A program made the position numbers and the translations under genes. The notes under the pieces were generated by a model. That model did not search any database, was not told the DNA's origin, and was given only the letters and a program-made list of their open reading frames with translations. A stretch of DNA of 64,000 nt, taken from NCBI RefSeq assembly GCF_040436345.1, contig NC_133221.1, positions 2,392,118 through 2,456,117 on the forward strand, in the 5' to 3' direction. Below are positions 33,939 to 46,000 of this stretch, piece after piece; position 1 is the first letter of the stretch; each line of letters opens with the position of its first letter. The DNA is from Pagrus major (lineage: Eukaryota; Chordata; Actinopteri; Spariformes; Sparidae).

Positions 33939-34970
33939 ATGAGATAAATGACTGCAGGTTAGATGAGATAAGAACTGACTGGAGGAAAGTGCAGTGAAGA
34001 AAACATTAAAAAGATGAGCTTTAATGTTTGAAGAATCTTTAAAATGAAAAGTCTTTGTTCATTTCAGAGTGATATTCAGCACCTCACCTTTCAGTCTGTT
34101 GAGCCAATCTGTGTGTATTTACAGCAGCAGCCTCTAGTTGGTTGATTCAGAATGACTCTGATGTTGTTGCTCCAGCTAACAGGAGCTAACTGGCTAAATT
34201 AGCACTCCTTCAGTTTGCTAGTTGAAGTGAGGCGGCGCATGTGATTGGCTGGTGGATGACGGGGCGGTGACAACACCACTGTCAATGAAATGTGAGAAAT
34301 GACAGAGTGAAATAAAGTGTGTCCTTATAAAAAGTGTGAAATTAAATAAAGAAGTGTGGTTTGAGAAAATGTCAGAACAACTCTGAGTTTTTTTTTTAAA
34401 GTCTGTTATGAAATGAAAATAATATCCAGTTGATGTTTTTATGAACGTGATGATGAGTTAACATTTCATAATGAGTTGAGCTCAATCATTTCTTCAGTTA
34501 TTAAATTGGGTTCATTGATGAATCTTCTGGATTTACAGGATGCAGAGGTGGAATGTAACTTGGTAGTAAGAGTAGCAGTAGTGAGTCAGAGTGTCTGACT
34601 CTAACTTGTTTTGTAACAGTACTTTTACTGGACTTAAGGATCTGGATCCTGAGCCCTCTGAGGGGCTCATGGTCACAATGATCCTTTGGGGGCTCCGTAC
34701 TTTACAAAGGTGTCCAAAGGTCAGTGGATTCAATTTTAAAGACAAAAATGTACGTTGCCCTCAAAACAAAGGAAAATGTTTGTTTTTATCTGTAATTCAT
34801 CTGTTTCTCTCAACACGTTTGCACTGGGCATTATAACCTCAAACTTTTACTGTATTTACTTTTATTGGCATATTTACCACCAGTTAACCACATTTATTCT
34901 TCAAGTTCCTTGTTGTCATATGCACAACTAATACAGTGATCCAATAAAAGGAGGTGTGGCCTGTGTAGTG
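33939..34970. other. 3' part of unit B
   Basis: Matches 47254-47850 and 48510-48760 in unit C, with a roughly 600-base deletion relative to C. AATAAA hexamers near 34310 and 34344 are possible distal polyadenylation signals for lectin B. The open frame at 34591-34836 overlaps a dispersed repeat and I do not support it as a gene. Confidence 0.5.
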
Positions 34971-35245
34971 ATACAACTCGGCACCTGGGTCACATAACAT
35001 GGACCCTATTGAAAAAAATTGCTGAATTTTCATAATAAATCTTCATATAAAACAGAAGAAGCAGGTAAATAACAAAACAAACAGATGTGTCTTATTTGTC
35101 CCACTCAGTAATACAATCCGGCATCGGTCTGGAGTCACTGGGTGACGTCATATAGAAACTATTGGAAGAAACTGCTGAATTTTCACAATAAACATTCCTA
35201 TAAAATAAAGGAGCATTAAAGTTTCATAAAGAGGTGTGTCCCTGT

Positions 35246-35740
35246 TAGAGCCATGTTACTTTATTCAGTTTCACTATTATGATGTTATGGTCCGATTAAT
35301 TACTTTGATGGGTGTAAGAGTATTTACTTGATTATTCTGATATTATTTATGTATGTGTATGTTGAAGTGTCCCCCTGCTGTCCTTTAATATGTACTGCAC
35401 CTGTGGTCGCCAGGTGGGAGTGACACATGGCTGCAGACAGGTGTTGACGTCATGGTGAGAAGAGGAGCTCGGTGATGTCTTATGACCACACACACCCACG
35501 CAAGCTTTTTGTTACTGTGTAAGGAGAAAGTTTATGTTTATGATACTGAACGCGGTGCATTACAAAAATAAATGGACGTGATGCAACGTAACAGAGATCT
35601 CCGTGATTGTTGGAAACAAAGAGTGGTGGCTCAGAAACCACATCCCCGACAAAGACAAGCGTCTGAGTTCCTCTGAAATGTGCTGAGAAGACGCAACAGT
35701 CCCATTTGTCCTCTTTAGCAAAATGGTAATGGTTTCAGTA
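35246..35740. repeat. About 500-bp unclassified repeat, copy 2
   Basis: Near-identical to 19881-20390. It is preceded (34970-35240) and followed (35740-35960) by the satellite-like monomers found at unit edges. Confidence 0.6.
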
Positions 35741-36059
35741 CCTGGGTCACATGACACGGAAGCTATTGGAAAAAACTGCTGAATTTTCATAATAAATGTT
35801 CATATAGAATAAAAGAAGCATTAAAATATAATAGAAACAGAGGAGTCTCATTTGTCACATGTAGTGATACAATCCGGCATCGGTCTGGAGTCACTGGGTC
35901 ACGTGACACGGAAGCTATTGAAAAAAAAGACGTTACCTTATTAAAATATTTCTGCACAATACAGAACACATTAGCAATCAGAATAAGTGTGCTACATGAA
36001 ATCAGTCTTTTTAAATCATAATATTCACTAACATCATGAAGTCAGCGCGGAGAAACTTT

Positions 36060-36300
36060 GTTGCGGCCTTCGAAGGGCGCGTTTGAAGGCCAATTACGTC
36101 ACAACGCCGCGCGAAGGGTGATTCCCTCTTTCTGGAGGACGCAGCGCTACTGTCCTTCGCGACCTCACATATCCCAAGATCCTTTGCGCGCCGCCGCTCA
36201 GTCCCGAAACAGAAGCGGGAAAGAAAGAGAAAATGGCGACATCAAGTGGCGCAGACACGACATTCAAGTGTGAGTCTTGGGTTTATACTCGGTTTTTACT
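36060..36300 (+). promoter_or_regulatory. Second CpG-rich block, unit C
   Basis: Homologue of 20695-20935, with the ATG at 36234. Confidence 0.3.
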
Positions 36301-36775
36301 CTTTTGAACATCCGACGCCAGATGTGTTGAACTTCAAGGGACTATAAAACCTCCAAATTTTAACTTTCAGTTAAAATACGTGACGCTGGTAATGCGATGG
36401 TAAATATAGTTGTTATTCACCGATGGGTTAATGTTTGTTTTGTAATGTTGATCATTCAGTTTAGATTTGACACATTGAACACACACAAATAAATGTAGAC
36501 GTTTGATAGATTTGGACCAGAACAGACTTTACTGCGTGAACACCTGGTGACGCAGCCAGGAAACGCTCCGAAGGCTGGACCGACCCATTCAGCCTCCAGC
36601 GCAGCGCGAGGTTCCGGGAGGCGGCTGACCGTCCTGCTGCTGCCGACACTGCGGGACACTGAGGAAGAGACGCCGCTGGGTGTCTCCGGAGTGAGTGTCT
36701 GTCCGGTATCCAGGTTAAAAGTAAGTTGTGGGACAGGTGGAGCAGCCTCCGCACCTGTGGCAGCACTGGCGGCCG

Positions 36776-36873
36776 ATGATGATGGAGGTGACCGTGAGGG
36801 GGACGAGGCGAGGCCGAGGCGAGAGAGAGATGACGGCGCTGGCGGCGACAGCGGAGGGAGAGCGGAAGCTGCG
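36776..36873 (+). CDS. Candidate first coding exon of unknown gene, unit C
   Basis: Same as 4392-4489 and 21411-21508, inside the CpG block at 36525-36945. The downstream 63-base partner exon is missing in this unit, so any gene built on it would be broken here. Confidence 0.2.
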
Positions 36874-37732
36874 GTAAGAGGCTGTGGATGGACTGCGCCT
36901 GTCTGCCTGGAGCAAACATGATGAAGTTATGTCGGGGACATTATTTAGGGAGCTTGCTGACTTGTTATCACAGCGTGTGTAGTTGTGCAGCTGCGTTATA
37001 ACATCAGTGTGTGTGTATAGATCCAGGTCACAGCGGCTGCGTTAGCGAGCAGCGCTGGCTTCAGACACTTAGTGACCATTTGCTCCTCTCTTGTGTTTCC
37101 CTGCTGAGCTAAATGCGGCTCTGTGGTCTCTTTGAAACAAGATCATGACTTTGCTAGTTGATGACTTGTTCTCCAGTGGTTTATGAGGCTGTGTGGGTGA
37201 TGTCTTGTTGTTCATTGTTCAGGAGGTCAAAGGGCCACACAGCCTTTTGAGTAAGTACACAATGTGTACAACCCTGTCAGCTTTGACTCTTCATGTGCAT
37301 CATGTCTCTCGCTCTCACACACAGGAGGCCCTCAGGCATTTTTTAAGGAGATGTGCTGCAGTAAAAGTACGACACTGAAGTGTGAAATGTCAAAAACAAT
37401 CAGAAATACTCAAAACTGTTCTTTACGCAACTGTTTTTCATTCCACCTCTGATTTTCCTATAACGACACCTGAACACACAGAAATGTGACGTTTCAACAA
37501 TCTCATGTTGAAACTCACTTTATTCTGGTGGTTTGTCCACAGAAGTAATGTGGATTTCTGCCTGTCGTTGGTCAGATTTCTATACGTGTTAAACATGGTG
37601 TGAGAGAAGATGGTACAGCGGCCTGGTCACCTGACACCTGTTAGACCTGCTGCCTGACACGTACCTCAGTGTATGAAAATCATATCTGATCATCTCGTCT
37701 GTTCTGGTCTACAGTTCCTCTTTTCTCTGTGT

Positions 37733-37750
37733 GTGAGAGTGTGTGTGAGA

Positions 37751-37795
<45 letters not shown>

Positions 37796-37842
37796 TGTGT
37801 CTGTGTGTGTGTGAGTGAGTGTGTGTGTTTCTGTGTGTGTGA
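37733..37842. repeat. (TG)n microsatellite, unit C first copy
   Basis: Homologue of 5341-5592. A deletion joins its end directly to the segment carrying the SINE, removing the counterpart of 5593-6525. Confidence 0.9.
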
Positions 37843-37879
37843 AATAAGAGACCTCTCAGAGATCAACCACAGTTGTTTT

Positions 37880-38065
37880 TAATGTGATTTTTGGCCTTGT
37901 TTCATAGGACAGGGGAGGAGAGGTGACAGGAAGCCTGATGAGAGAGGGGGGGGATGACACGCAGCAAAGGGCAGCAGGTCGGACTGGAACCCTGGGCTGC
38001 TGCAGCGAGGACAAGGCCTCTGTAAGTGGGACGCGAGCTCTACCGACTGAGCTACCAGGACACCC
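37880..38065 (-). mobile_element. tRNA-derived SINE, unit C
   Basis: Orthologous to 6560-6747. A truncated second piece, arising from local duplication, is at 39369-39443. Confidence 0.75.
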
Positions 38066-38250
38066 ACCAGGTGGGAGGTCTTTTCAATCATTAGCTGCAA
38101 AATGCATCGTCACGCAGCTGAAAACAGGCTGTTTTTCTGCCTTTTTACAGATACGTGGCTCTCACAGGACGGCCACAGTACAAACATATGATGCTCTTAT
38201 AGAATGTGACATTTCAACAATCTCATGTTGTCGTCCTGTTGTTCCTGCAG

Positions 38251-38418
38251 GGCTGAGTGCTGTCTCATCACATGTTCACCGTCAGCACCATGTTGCAGAA
38301 CGTGACTGAAGCTCAGAGGTGCTGCAGAGAAAAACACACACACCTGGCAACTACAGACAACATGGAGGACGTGAAGATCCTGAACGACACGGCAGGTAAA
38401 AGCTCAATGGTGGACTCT
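38251..38418 (+). pseudogene. Decayed C-type lectin exon 2, unit C
   Basis: Homologous to 6933-7112 with the same frame loss. Its 3' end and donor have been removed by the adjacent 38-bp inversion. The sequence after the inversion (to 38504) resembles the intron that follows functional exon 2. Confidence 0.8.
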
Positions 38419-38504
38419 GAGCTGAGAGAGAAAGGTGAACTCGCGTGGCTGTATTCAAAGACATTTCTGACGATTACGTAAACGTCAGGCCGGCAGGTTG
38501 AAAC

Positions 38505-39046
38505 TAGAGGTCGACCGATAGTGGATTTTTAAAGGCCGATATAATAACGATAGTTTGGAGCAGGAAAAAGCCGATTGCCGATTAATCGGCCGTTCTTAAC
38601 AAGCTGTTAATTGTTGTCTTAACGAGCACTGCGGTCATGGAGGCTAAAACATGCCGGTGGAAATGTCGCTGTTTATGCTGAAATATGATGCACGTTTGTG
38701 CTTGTTGAACAAGTGGTACTTATTGCCTCCGCCAAGGAGGTTATGTTTGTTGACTTTCAACCCGTGAAGGTTTTATTGCACTTCCAATAACACGTGTTGT
38801 CGTCTCGAGTTATCTTCTTCACCTCTCTCCTCTCTCTGCCGCTGCATACGCCCGTCTCTCTCTCTCCCCTGCTCTCTCTGTGTGAAGAGCAGCCCCGCCC
38901 CTCAGGGATCAGAGCGACAGGGAGACAGAGAGCAGCGCAGGGAAGAAGCAGTTTATGGCGCTGTGGAAAAAACTGCAGCCATCGGCCACTATCGGAGCCA
39001 AGTTCCGCCGATTCCCATAGTTTGTAAAACGTCCTGTCGGCCTCTA
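38505..39046. mobile_element. hAT-type MITE with perfect 8-bp target duplication
   Basis: GTTGAAAC is duplicated on both sides (38497-38504 and 39047-39054). It occurs once at the equivalent empty site (for example near 37508). The ends are inverted: TAGAGGTCGACCGATA on the left and TGTCGGCCTCTA on the right. It is 542 bp long and non-coding, with a pyrimidine-rich interior. An 8-bp duplication is the hAT signature. Confidence 0.85.
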
Positions 39047-39263
39047 GTTGAAACTCACTTTATTCTGGTGGTTTGTCCACAGAAGTAATGTGGATTTCTG
39101 CCTGTCGTTGGTCAGATTTCTATACGTGTTAAACATGGTGTGAGAGAAGATGGTACAGCGGCCTGGTCACCTGACACCTGTTACACCTGCTGCCTGACAC
39201 GTACCTCAGTGTATGAAAATCATATCTGATCATCTCGTCTATTCTGGTCTACAGTTCCTCTTT

Positions 39264-39276
39264 TCTGTGTGTGTGT

Positions 39277-39319
<43 letters not shown>

Positions 39320-39369
39320 TGTGTGTCTGTGTGTGTGTGTGTGTGTGTGAGTGTGAGTGTGTGTGTGTG
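39264..39369. repeat. (TG)n microsatellite, unit C second copy
   Basis: Part of the local duplication; it runs directly into a truncated SINE copy at 39369-39443. Confidence 0.9.
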
Positions 39370-39443
39370 CTGGGCTGCTGCAGTGAGGACAAGGCCTCTG
39401 TAAGTGGGACGCGAGCTCTACCGACTGAGCCACCAGGACACCC

Positions 39444-40017
39444 ACCAGGTGGGAGGTCTTTTCAATCATTATGTTATGATGGTCAGATAAAATAGAAAAA
39501 CACTGACAGGAAGCATTTGATGGCACACTGAGTACTTTTTACACTGAAAGATCCTGCTGATAATATTTATATACTTTTACTCACGTTAGTTTTGGAATTC
39601 AGGACTTTTACTTGTAATGGAGTATTCTCACCATGTGGTGTTAGTACTTTTACTAAAGTAAAGGACCTGAGCAGCTCTTTCTCCAGTGTCCAACTACAGT
39701 TTAAGAATACACTGTGTGCTGATGTTGTATGCTGCTTGTCACTTCTACCTCTGTTCTGCATTCAGAACTTGTTTTGACCCAGTCTTGAATGAACAATAGT
39801 ATGTTCAACACTGTTTACTGTAAATGTGTTGTTCTCGTCTGTTTTCCTGTCATCAACACTTTGGTAGCCAAATGAAGTATGCAAACCTATTTCGGAGGAA
39901 CAATGTGTCATAGGTGGACAGTAACGTATTGTGTTGAAGCAGTGTCAGCTTTAATGAGCTACATCAACAGCCACAAGTCTGACGTCTCACATCAGAACGA
40001 ACAGAGAGCCGACGAAG
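39444..40017 (+). promoter_or_regulatory. 5' flank of lectin gene C
   Basis: The distal part carries TACTTTTACT-rich repeat (39520-39690). The last 100 bases before the ATG match the flanks of A and B and are the best candidate for the shared proximal promoter and 5' UTR. Confidence 0.4.
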
Positions 40018-43000
40018 ATGGACGCAGTCCTGCTGCTCATCATGGCTGCATCAGGTCAGTAGTTTATTTGTTTTATAGATGTTTATATTCTTTTATTACA
40101 GCACAAAACCTTGTGGGGACAAAACTGTCATCAGAAGTCTAAATTAAAAATGATGTCCCACATTTATATAATCCTTCTCCTTTGACTGACGCACAGACTA
40201 ATGCAAACTGAATCCTCTGAATTTGATTTCTTTTACCCTGAAATATTTTGTGGTCACGCTGCAGCTCTTACAGTCTTTAGCTTTCTATTTTTTCCAGTCC
40301 AGCTTTGGTGTGTGCCGTTTACAATCCATCACTGAGTTCCTCAATATTTCTCGACGCTGAACTGACTTTTAAAACAAAAAACAATAAACTGGGATCTGTC
40401 TGAATAAAGCAGGAACCAATCACAGCTCTCATTTATTCTTAAAAATGCAATTAGGGATGATTCAATCAAAATGTAGTCAGACTCTGTACCTGCACTCATT
40501 AATATATATATATATATATACAGTATATATATTTATACACACACACAGTTTATACACCGACGAGCCAAAACTTTGGGACGGGATCTTTAGTAATAGGAAG
40601 TATTATCAGATCAATGGACTTAAAGTATCAGAATCCATTAAAGGAGCATTCTGTAGTTTTAGTGATTAAATGTTAATGAGCAGAGAAAGATCTTCATTGG
40701 CTGATTTTTTTCTGCCTAAACAAACTAAACAATCAAACTTTGTTTTCATGACTGAATAAACAAAGTCGCATTATTGCGACAGGCAACATTGCTCATTAAA
40801 ACAGCCCATATCTTTAAATCTACTGCCTTGTGCTGTTACTTGCTTGCTACCACTAGATGGCCACTAGATTCAGCTTCAATCCTGACGTCAGTTGTGGGCG
40901 TGTTTCTATGCAAAATACCTGAGAAAAAAAAGTTTGAAACCCGACACCAGCTGTCGGAGCGGCAGCGGCTAAACGGCAGAGTGGGAGAGGAGAGAGCCGC
41001 GGAGCCGTGGCAGAAGTGTGCTGGACAGATCGAGAGACAGACAGCGACTTTTGTAATAAAAAACAAAATGCCCAAAAGACTTTACAGTGTGGATGAGGTG
41101 CTTGCACAGATCTTTGCTGATCGCGATTCAGAAGGGGACGATTTGCCCTCTGATGACGATGCTGCAGCTGCGCACACTGTCACACAAGCAACACACGCTG
41201 ATCACTGCGAGAGTTTTATTTTCTTTTTACAAGTTAGATTAGGAAATTTACTCCTATCAGATTCCTGTTCATTTACTCTGAGGATGAGAGGATGAAAAAA
41301 ATCTATGAAAAAATGAAATTAAAAAAAATCTACTGTGCAAATATGTTCAGAATTCCGTTTTACTGAATTTTACCTGGTGACATACGAATTATATTAGTAA
41401 ATTTACTCCAATCAAACTCCTGTTCCTTTATTTTGAGGATGAGATGAAAATATAAATATTTTTTTTCTGTGTAAATATGTTCAAAAATCAGTTTTACTGA
41501 AAGTTACTTTCAGTCACCTGGTGACGTCACAATATGCAAATTAGATGATTAAATTTACTCCCATCACAAACTTTAGGTCATTATGAATATTTTTCTCATT
41601 TACACTATGGATTTATCTCTCACCACTTCCAAGCTACAGCCTTTTGAAATCTTAAAATCCAAACAGAATATTTTCCTAAATAAACTCTGGTGCCTAGAGG
41701 GTTGGGACAACACAGTTTATACTGGTTTACTTTGTTTATATGTGGCGGACCCTGCCACCTCTCTAGCTTCAAACAGTGTACTGGGACCTTATTCTCCTCT
41801 GAGACCAGCTTGTTTATTCACTGATGGAAAAGATAAATATTTCTGAGTTTGTATTATTACCTCATTAATATTGTAAATATCTATTTTTTAAAAGAATTTC
41901 TTCTCCAAAACTACGTAGTGCCCCTTTAATGATCAGCCTCTGTGCATGAGACGCATGCTCTACCACTTGAGTTACTGGGACGTCCCAGAGAACCACTGGT
42001 GTAATATATAACTATGTATTTTATTGTATTTCAGGTTGTCATGTGTCTTTAGACTAAAATCTTCACCTGAATAACAATTAAATGTGCTGCAGTAAAAGTC
42101 TGATATTACAGTGAAATGTAATGGAGTAGAAATATAAAGTTACATAAACAGAAATACTGCAAATTGTCCTTAAAGTGTCAACAGACACCCCCAACCCTGT
42201 CACTAGTTTAAGTACAGTACTTAAGTCAATGACTTTGTTACATTCCACAGCTGATTTTACTGACAGAGACAACGACACCTGAATACACTGAAATGCAACG
42301 TGACAAAGTCCAGATGATTCATAGAAGTCATGTTTCACCCAAATGTCACCAGTATGCATGTCTGTCTCTACAGGGCTGAGTGCTGTCTCATCACATGTCC
42401 CTCGTCAGTACCATTTTGTTTCTGACCGGAAGAACATGACTGAAGCTCAGAGGTACTGCAGAGAGAAATACACTGACCTGGCAACTATAGACAACATGGA
42501 GGACGTGAGGATCCTGAACGACACCGTAGATAAAAGCAAAGTGTTCAAAACTGTGAGTTCACTGATGTCTTTCTTTAATCTCAAAGCCATTTTTGACAAA
42601 CATGTAAATGACACGCAGGTTGAAAGTTTTGCACTTCCACATTGGTGTAAAGTCAGTAGATACATTTTGAAGTAACATTTTGAGGTACTGTACTTGTACT
42701 TGAGTATTTCCATTTACTGCCACTCTGTACTTCTACTCCACTACTTCTCAGAAGGACATTGTAAGCAGCACTTTAATCTGGTGTCTGATTAAGGTGCAGC
42801 TTGAATCTAAACTACTCCTACCTCTACCTCTAGAAAACGCCTCATATTTATTTGTTTACAATATGAAATGTACTCATAGACTATATGTCTACATATGTCT
42901 ATATATGTATACAACGCTCTTTCCAAAGAAGTTGGGACGTTGTGTAAAATACAAATTAAACAGAATCGGGGAATGTGATAATCTGCTGATCCTTTTTGAC

Positions 43001-46000
43001 ATAAACTCAATTTAAAACAGTACAAAGACAATTTATTTATTTCATGTTCAGCTTCACTGATTTGTGTAAATATATGTCTATTCTGAAGCGACGCGTTTCA
43101 AACAAATTGTGACGGGGCAACAAAAGCCTGAAAGTTGTTGTGTTGGAAGCTTCCACAGGTGAACAGGTTCATCGGTAACAGGTGATCGTATCATAATCGG
43201 GTATGAAAGGGGCGTCCTCCAAAGGCTCAGTCGTTCACAAGCAAGGATGGGGCGAGGTCGTCAAACACATGATTGTATAAATGATTTTACTACATGAGCT
43301 CAGGAGCAGCAGGACTGAAGTCAGTTCTTTGCAAATGTTTGCATTGTGTCTTTATTCTACACAGCGTCCCAACTCTTTTAGAATCGGGCTGTGAAGTGTT
43401 TTTAATATAAAACTCCCTCGTTGTGTTTCACCAGACTGAGTGTCCCTGTTGAGCTGCAGTGGATGGAAACAAAAGGAGGGAATGTTGTATTAGAAAGCCT
43501 GTCACTTTGGAGGATATGAACTGGATCTGTGTCACTCAGACTGCTGAAGCCTCAGATTAACTTCTGAGTGTATATTGTGTTGCCGTGTAATAAATGTGAG
43601 GCTAAAGAAAGATACATTAAAATATTGCTTTCAGGGTGTCTGGATCGGGCTGTATGATGACGTGAACAGCTGGAGGTGGTCACTGTCAGACACCAGTTTC
43701 TACAAAGACGGGGAGACTGAGTTCAGACAGTGGAATACTGGAGAACCAGACAACTATAAAAGTACAGAGCACTGCACACGGATGTATGATGGTGGACGAT
43801 GGTCCGACGTTGATTGTAAAAATCGCTTTCAGTCGGTCTGCATGGATGTCAGAGGTGAGAACATTCAGTGAAGTTTAAAACACCAGTTCAGGTTCTTGAG
43901 CTCTCCCTCATTATTTGGGCCGATACAGGATCAGTCAGTCAAACTTTATTTACAGCACCTTCCATCAAAGTTAGTACAATTCAAAGAGCTTTACAGACGA
44001 CTTACAAGCCAATAAGGCAGCAATTAATATTGATGATTTGACAGCGATGCAGGTGAGAATGAGAAAAAGAAGCTTGTCAGTGATGAAGGACTTGTTTGGG
44101 TGGAGCAGATAGAAGAGCATTGTAATAGTCCATCCTGCTGGATTTAAAAACATGCTGCAGTCTCTGAGTCACTCAGACGGAGACGTGGCCGCAATTTAGC
44201 TGTTTCAGATAATAAAAGGCAGATCTGGCTCCACACCCCACATGAAAGCAACTGAGTACATATACTCTATTACTACGCTACTTTATTTACTGTGTAACTT
44301 TATAACTCCACTGGATCTCAGAGGGAAAATGATGTATTCTTGAATTGACTTCATTTACTCAACAGCTGTAGTTACTTGTTACTGTTCAGATGAATATAAA
44401 CATTAAAAAACATATGAGAAGCTTATAAAATACAACACATTGTTATATATTGAACTAGTTCCCAACCTTGTTGTTTCTTTGTGCTGGTGACCTCTGACAC
44501 AAAGCTCTGTCTACTGGAGCTTCTTGTCATGTTTCACATGTTCATGTGTTGTTAGTTCCACCAAAGAAACATTTCCCCACTAAACTTCTCACATGGTGAA
44601 GTCCAAAGAAGTCAGATGATCCAATGTTTTATGTGAAAGCAAATATTGGAGGAAAGTTAAAGGAAAGAAAAACTGAAGACAGATTTGTGCATCAGAACTT
44701 TTTTCTTTTCTTTCCTCTCCCATCAACCATCTGACGAGCCCTCAGATGTATCTGGTGACCCTTCAGAGGGGCCCGTATGTTTGTGTTTCAGAAATCTGAG
44801 GAAATATTCACATGTAGAAAAAATAATGTGTCAATCTATTAGATGTAGATTTTAAGGATGTGATTATTAATGGGGAGAGACTGAAGAAATACTCAGTAAC
44901 ATTTATTAAGATGATCATGTCTTCCATTTTTATTTTACAAAGTCATTAATTCAGTGGATTTATAATGCTGTGAATACTGCCACAGACACGGCATGGATGG
45001 TAAACTGTATGTTATAGTACCTCTGCACAGCACTGTGCTCTGTTTTCAGGGCTGAATGTGACGTTTGTCCTCATCGAGACTCGCATGACCTGGACTGAGG
45101 CCCAGAGCTACTGCAGAGATCACCACACAGACCTGGCCAGTGTGAGGAACACAGCAGAGAACCAGGAGGTAAAGGACGTGATACCTTCAGGACAAACAGC
45201 CTGGATCGGCCTTTTCAGAGACTCCTGGAAGTGGTCGGATGGAAGTAACTCCTCATTTAGGTACTGGGATCAAATTTATGGTCAACCTGATAACGATGGT
45301 GGGAATCAGGCTTGTGCGGTGGCAGACTTGGGCAGATATGGAAAATGGTTCGACATTCCCTGTAAATGGAAGAGATGGTTCGTTTGCTACGGCCCACGTG
45401 AGTGTTAACTCTTTATTCAACTTGTATTAATATTTGTATTTTGGTTTAATTTAGCATCAAATGTCCTCAATGATAATGTAACAAAAACAACACAAAACAT
45501 AAAGTTATGGACAGAAAATAAAATGTAAACACTCCTGATGTTTATCATTGACATGAAATTATCTGTAAAGTCAGCAAACAGATGCCACAGATGGAGGACA
45601 GAGCCACATGTTCCCTGTCACTGTTCAGACTGATGAGTCAATATTTATGTGAACATATTTTTTCACAGTCCCTACGACTACAAGGCAAGTGATCAAAGTG
45701 CGTCTGGAGAGAAAGGACTCCTCTCTGGATCTCAACGACCCTGCTGTGTTGGAACAAATGTTGAAGGAGGTAAATCATGTTGGACTTTTCTAATTTTATA
45801 CACAAACAGAACAAATCAAATAAAATCAGACTTTGTTGATCCCCCGAGGGAAAACTCAGCAGAACAAGAAACAGTGTGAAGAGGTAGGAAACAGATAAAC
45901 ATGACATGACCTGAGCATTGTGTAGGAAGCTGTGCACGTACATATGTGCAGGATTAAAGAGCGTAGTCTAGCCACTCTGCAGGCCTGACTGAGGCACAAC

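Larger units (their letters stand above)
20520..34900 (+). repeat. Segmental duplication unit B
   Basis: Its 5' two-thirds follow A, including the shared Rex3 insertion. Its 3' part (33970-34900) matches C (47290-48800) and not A. It also shares with C an 80-base intron 3 segment missing from A. This mosaic pattern fits unequal crossing-over among tandem copies. Edges were judged by eye. Confidence 0.85.
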
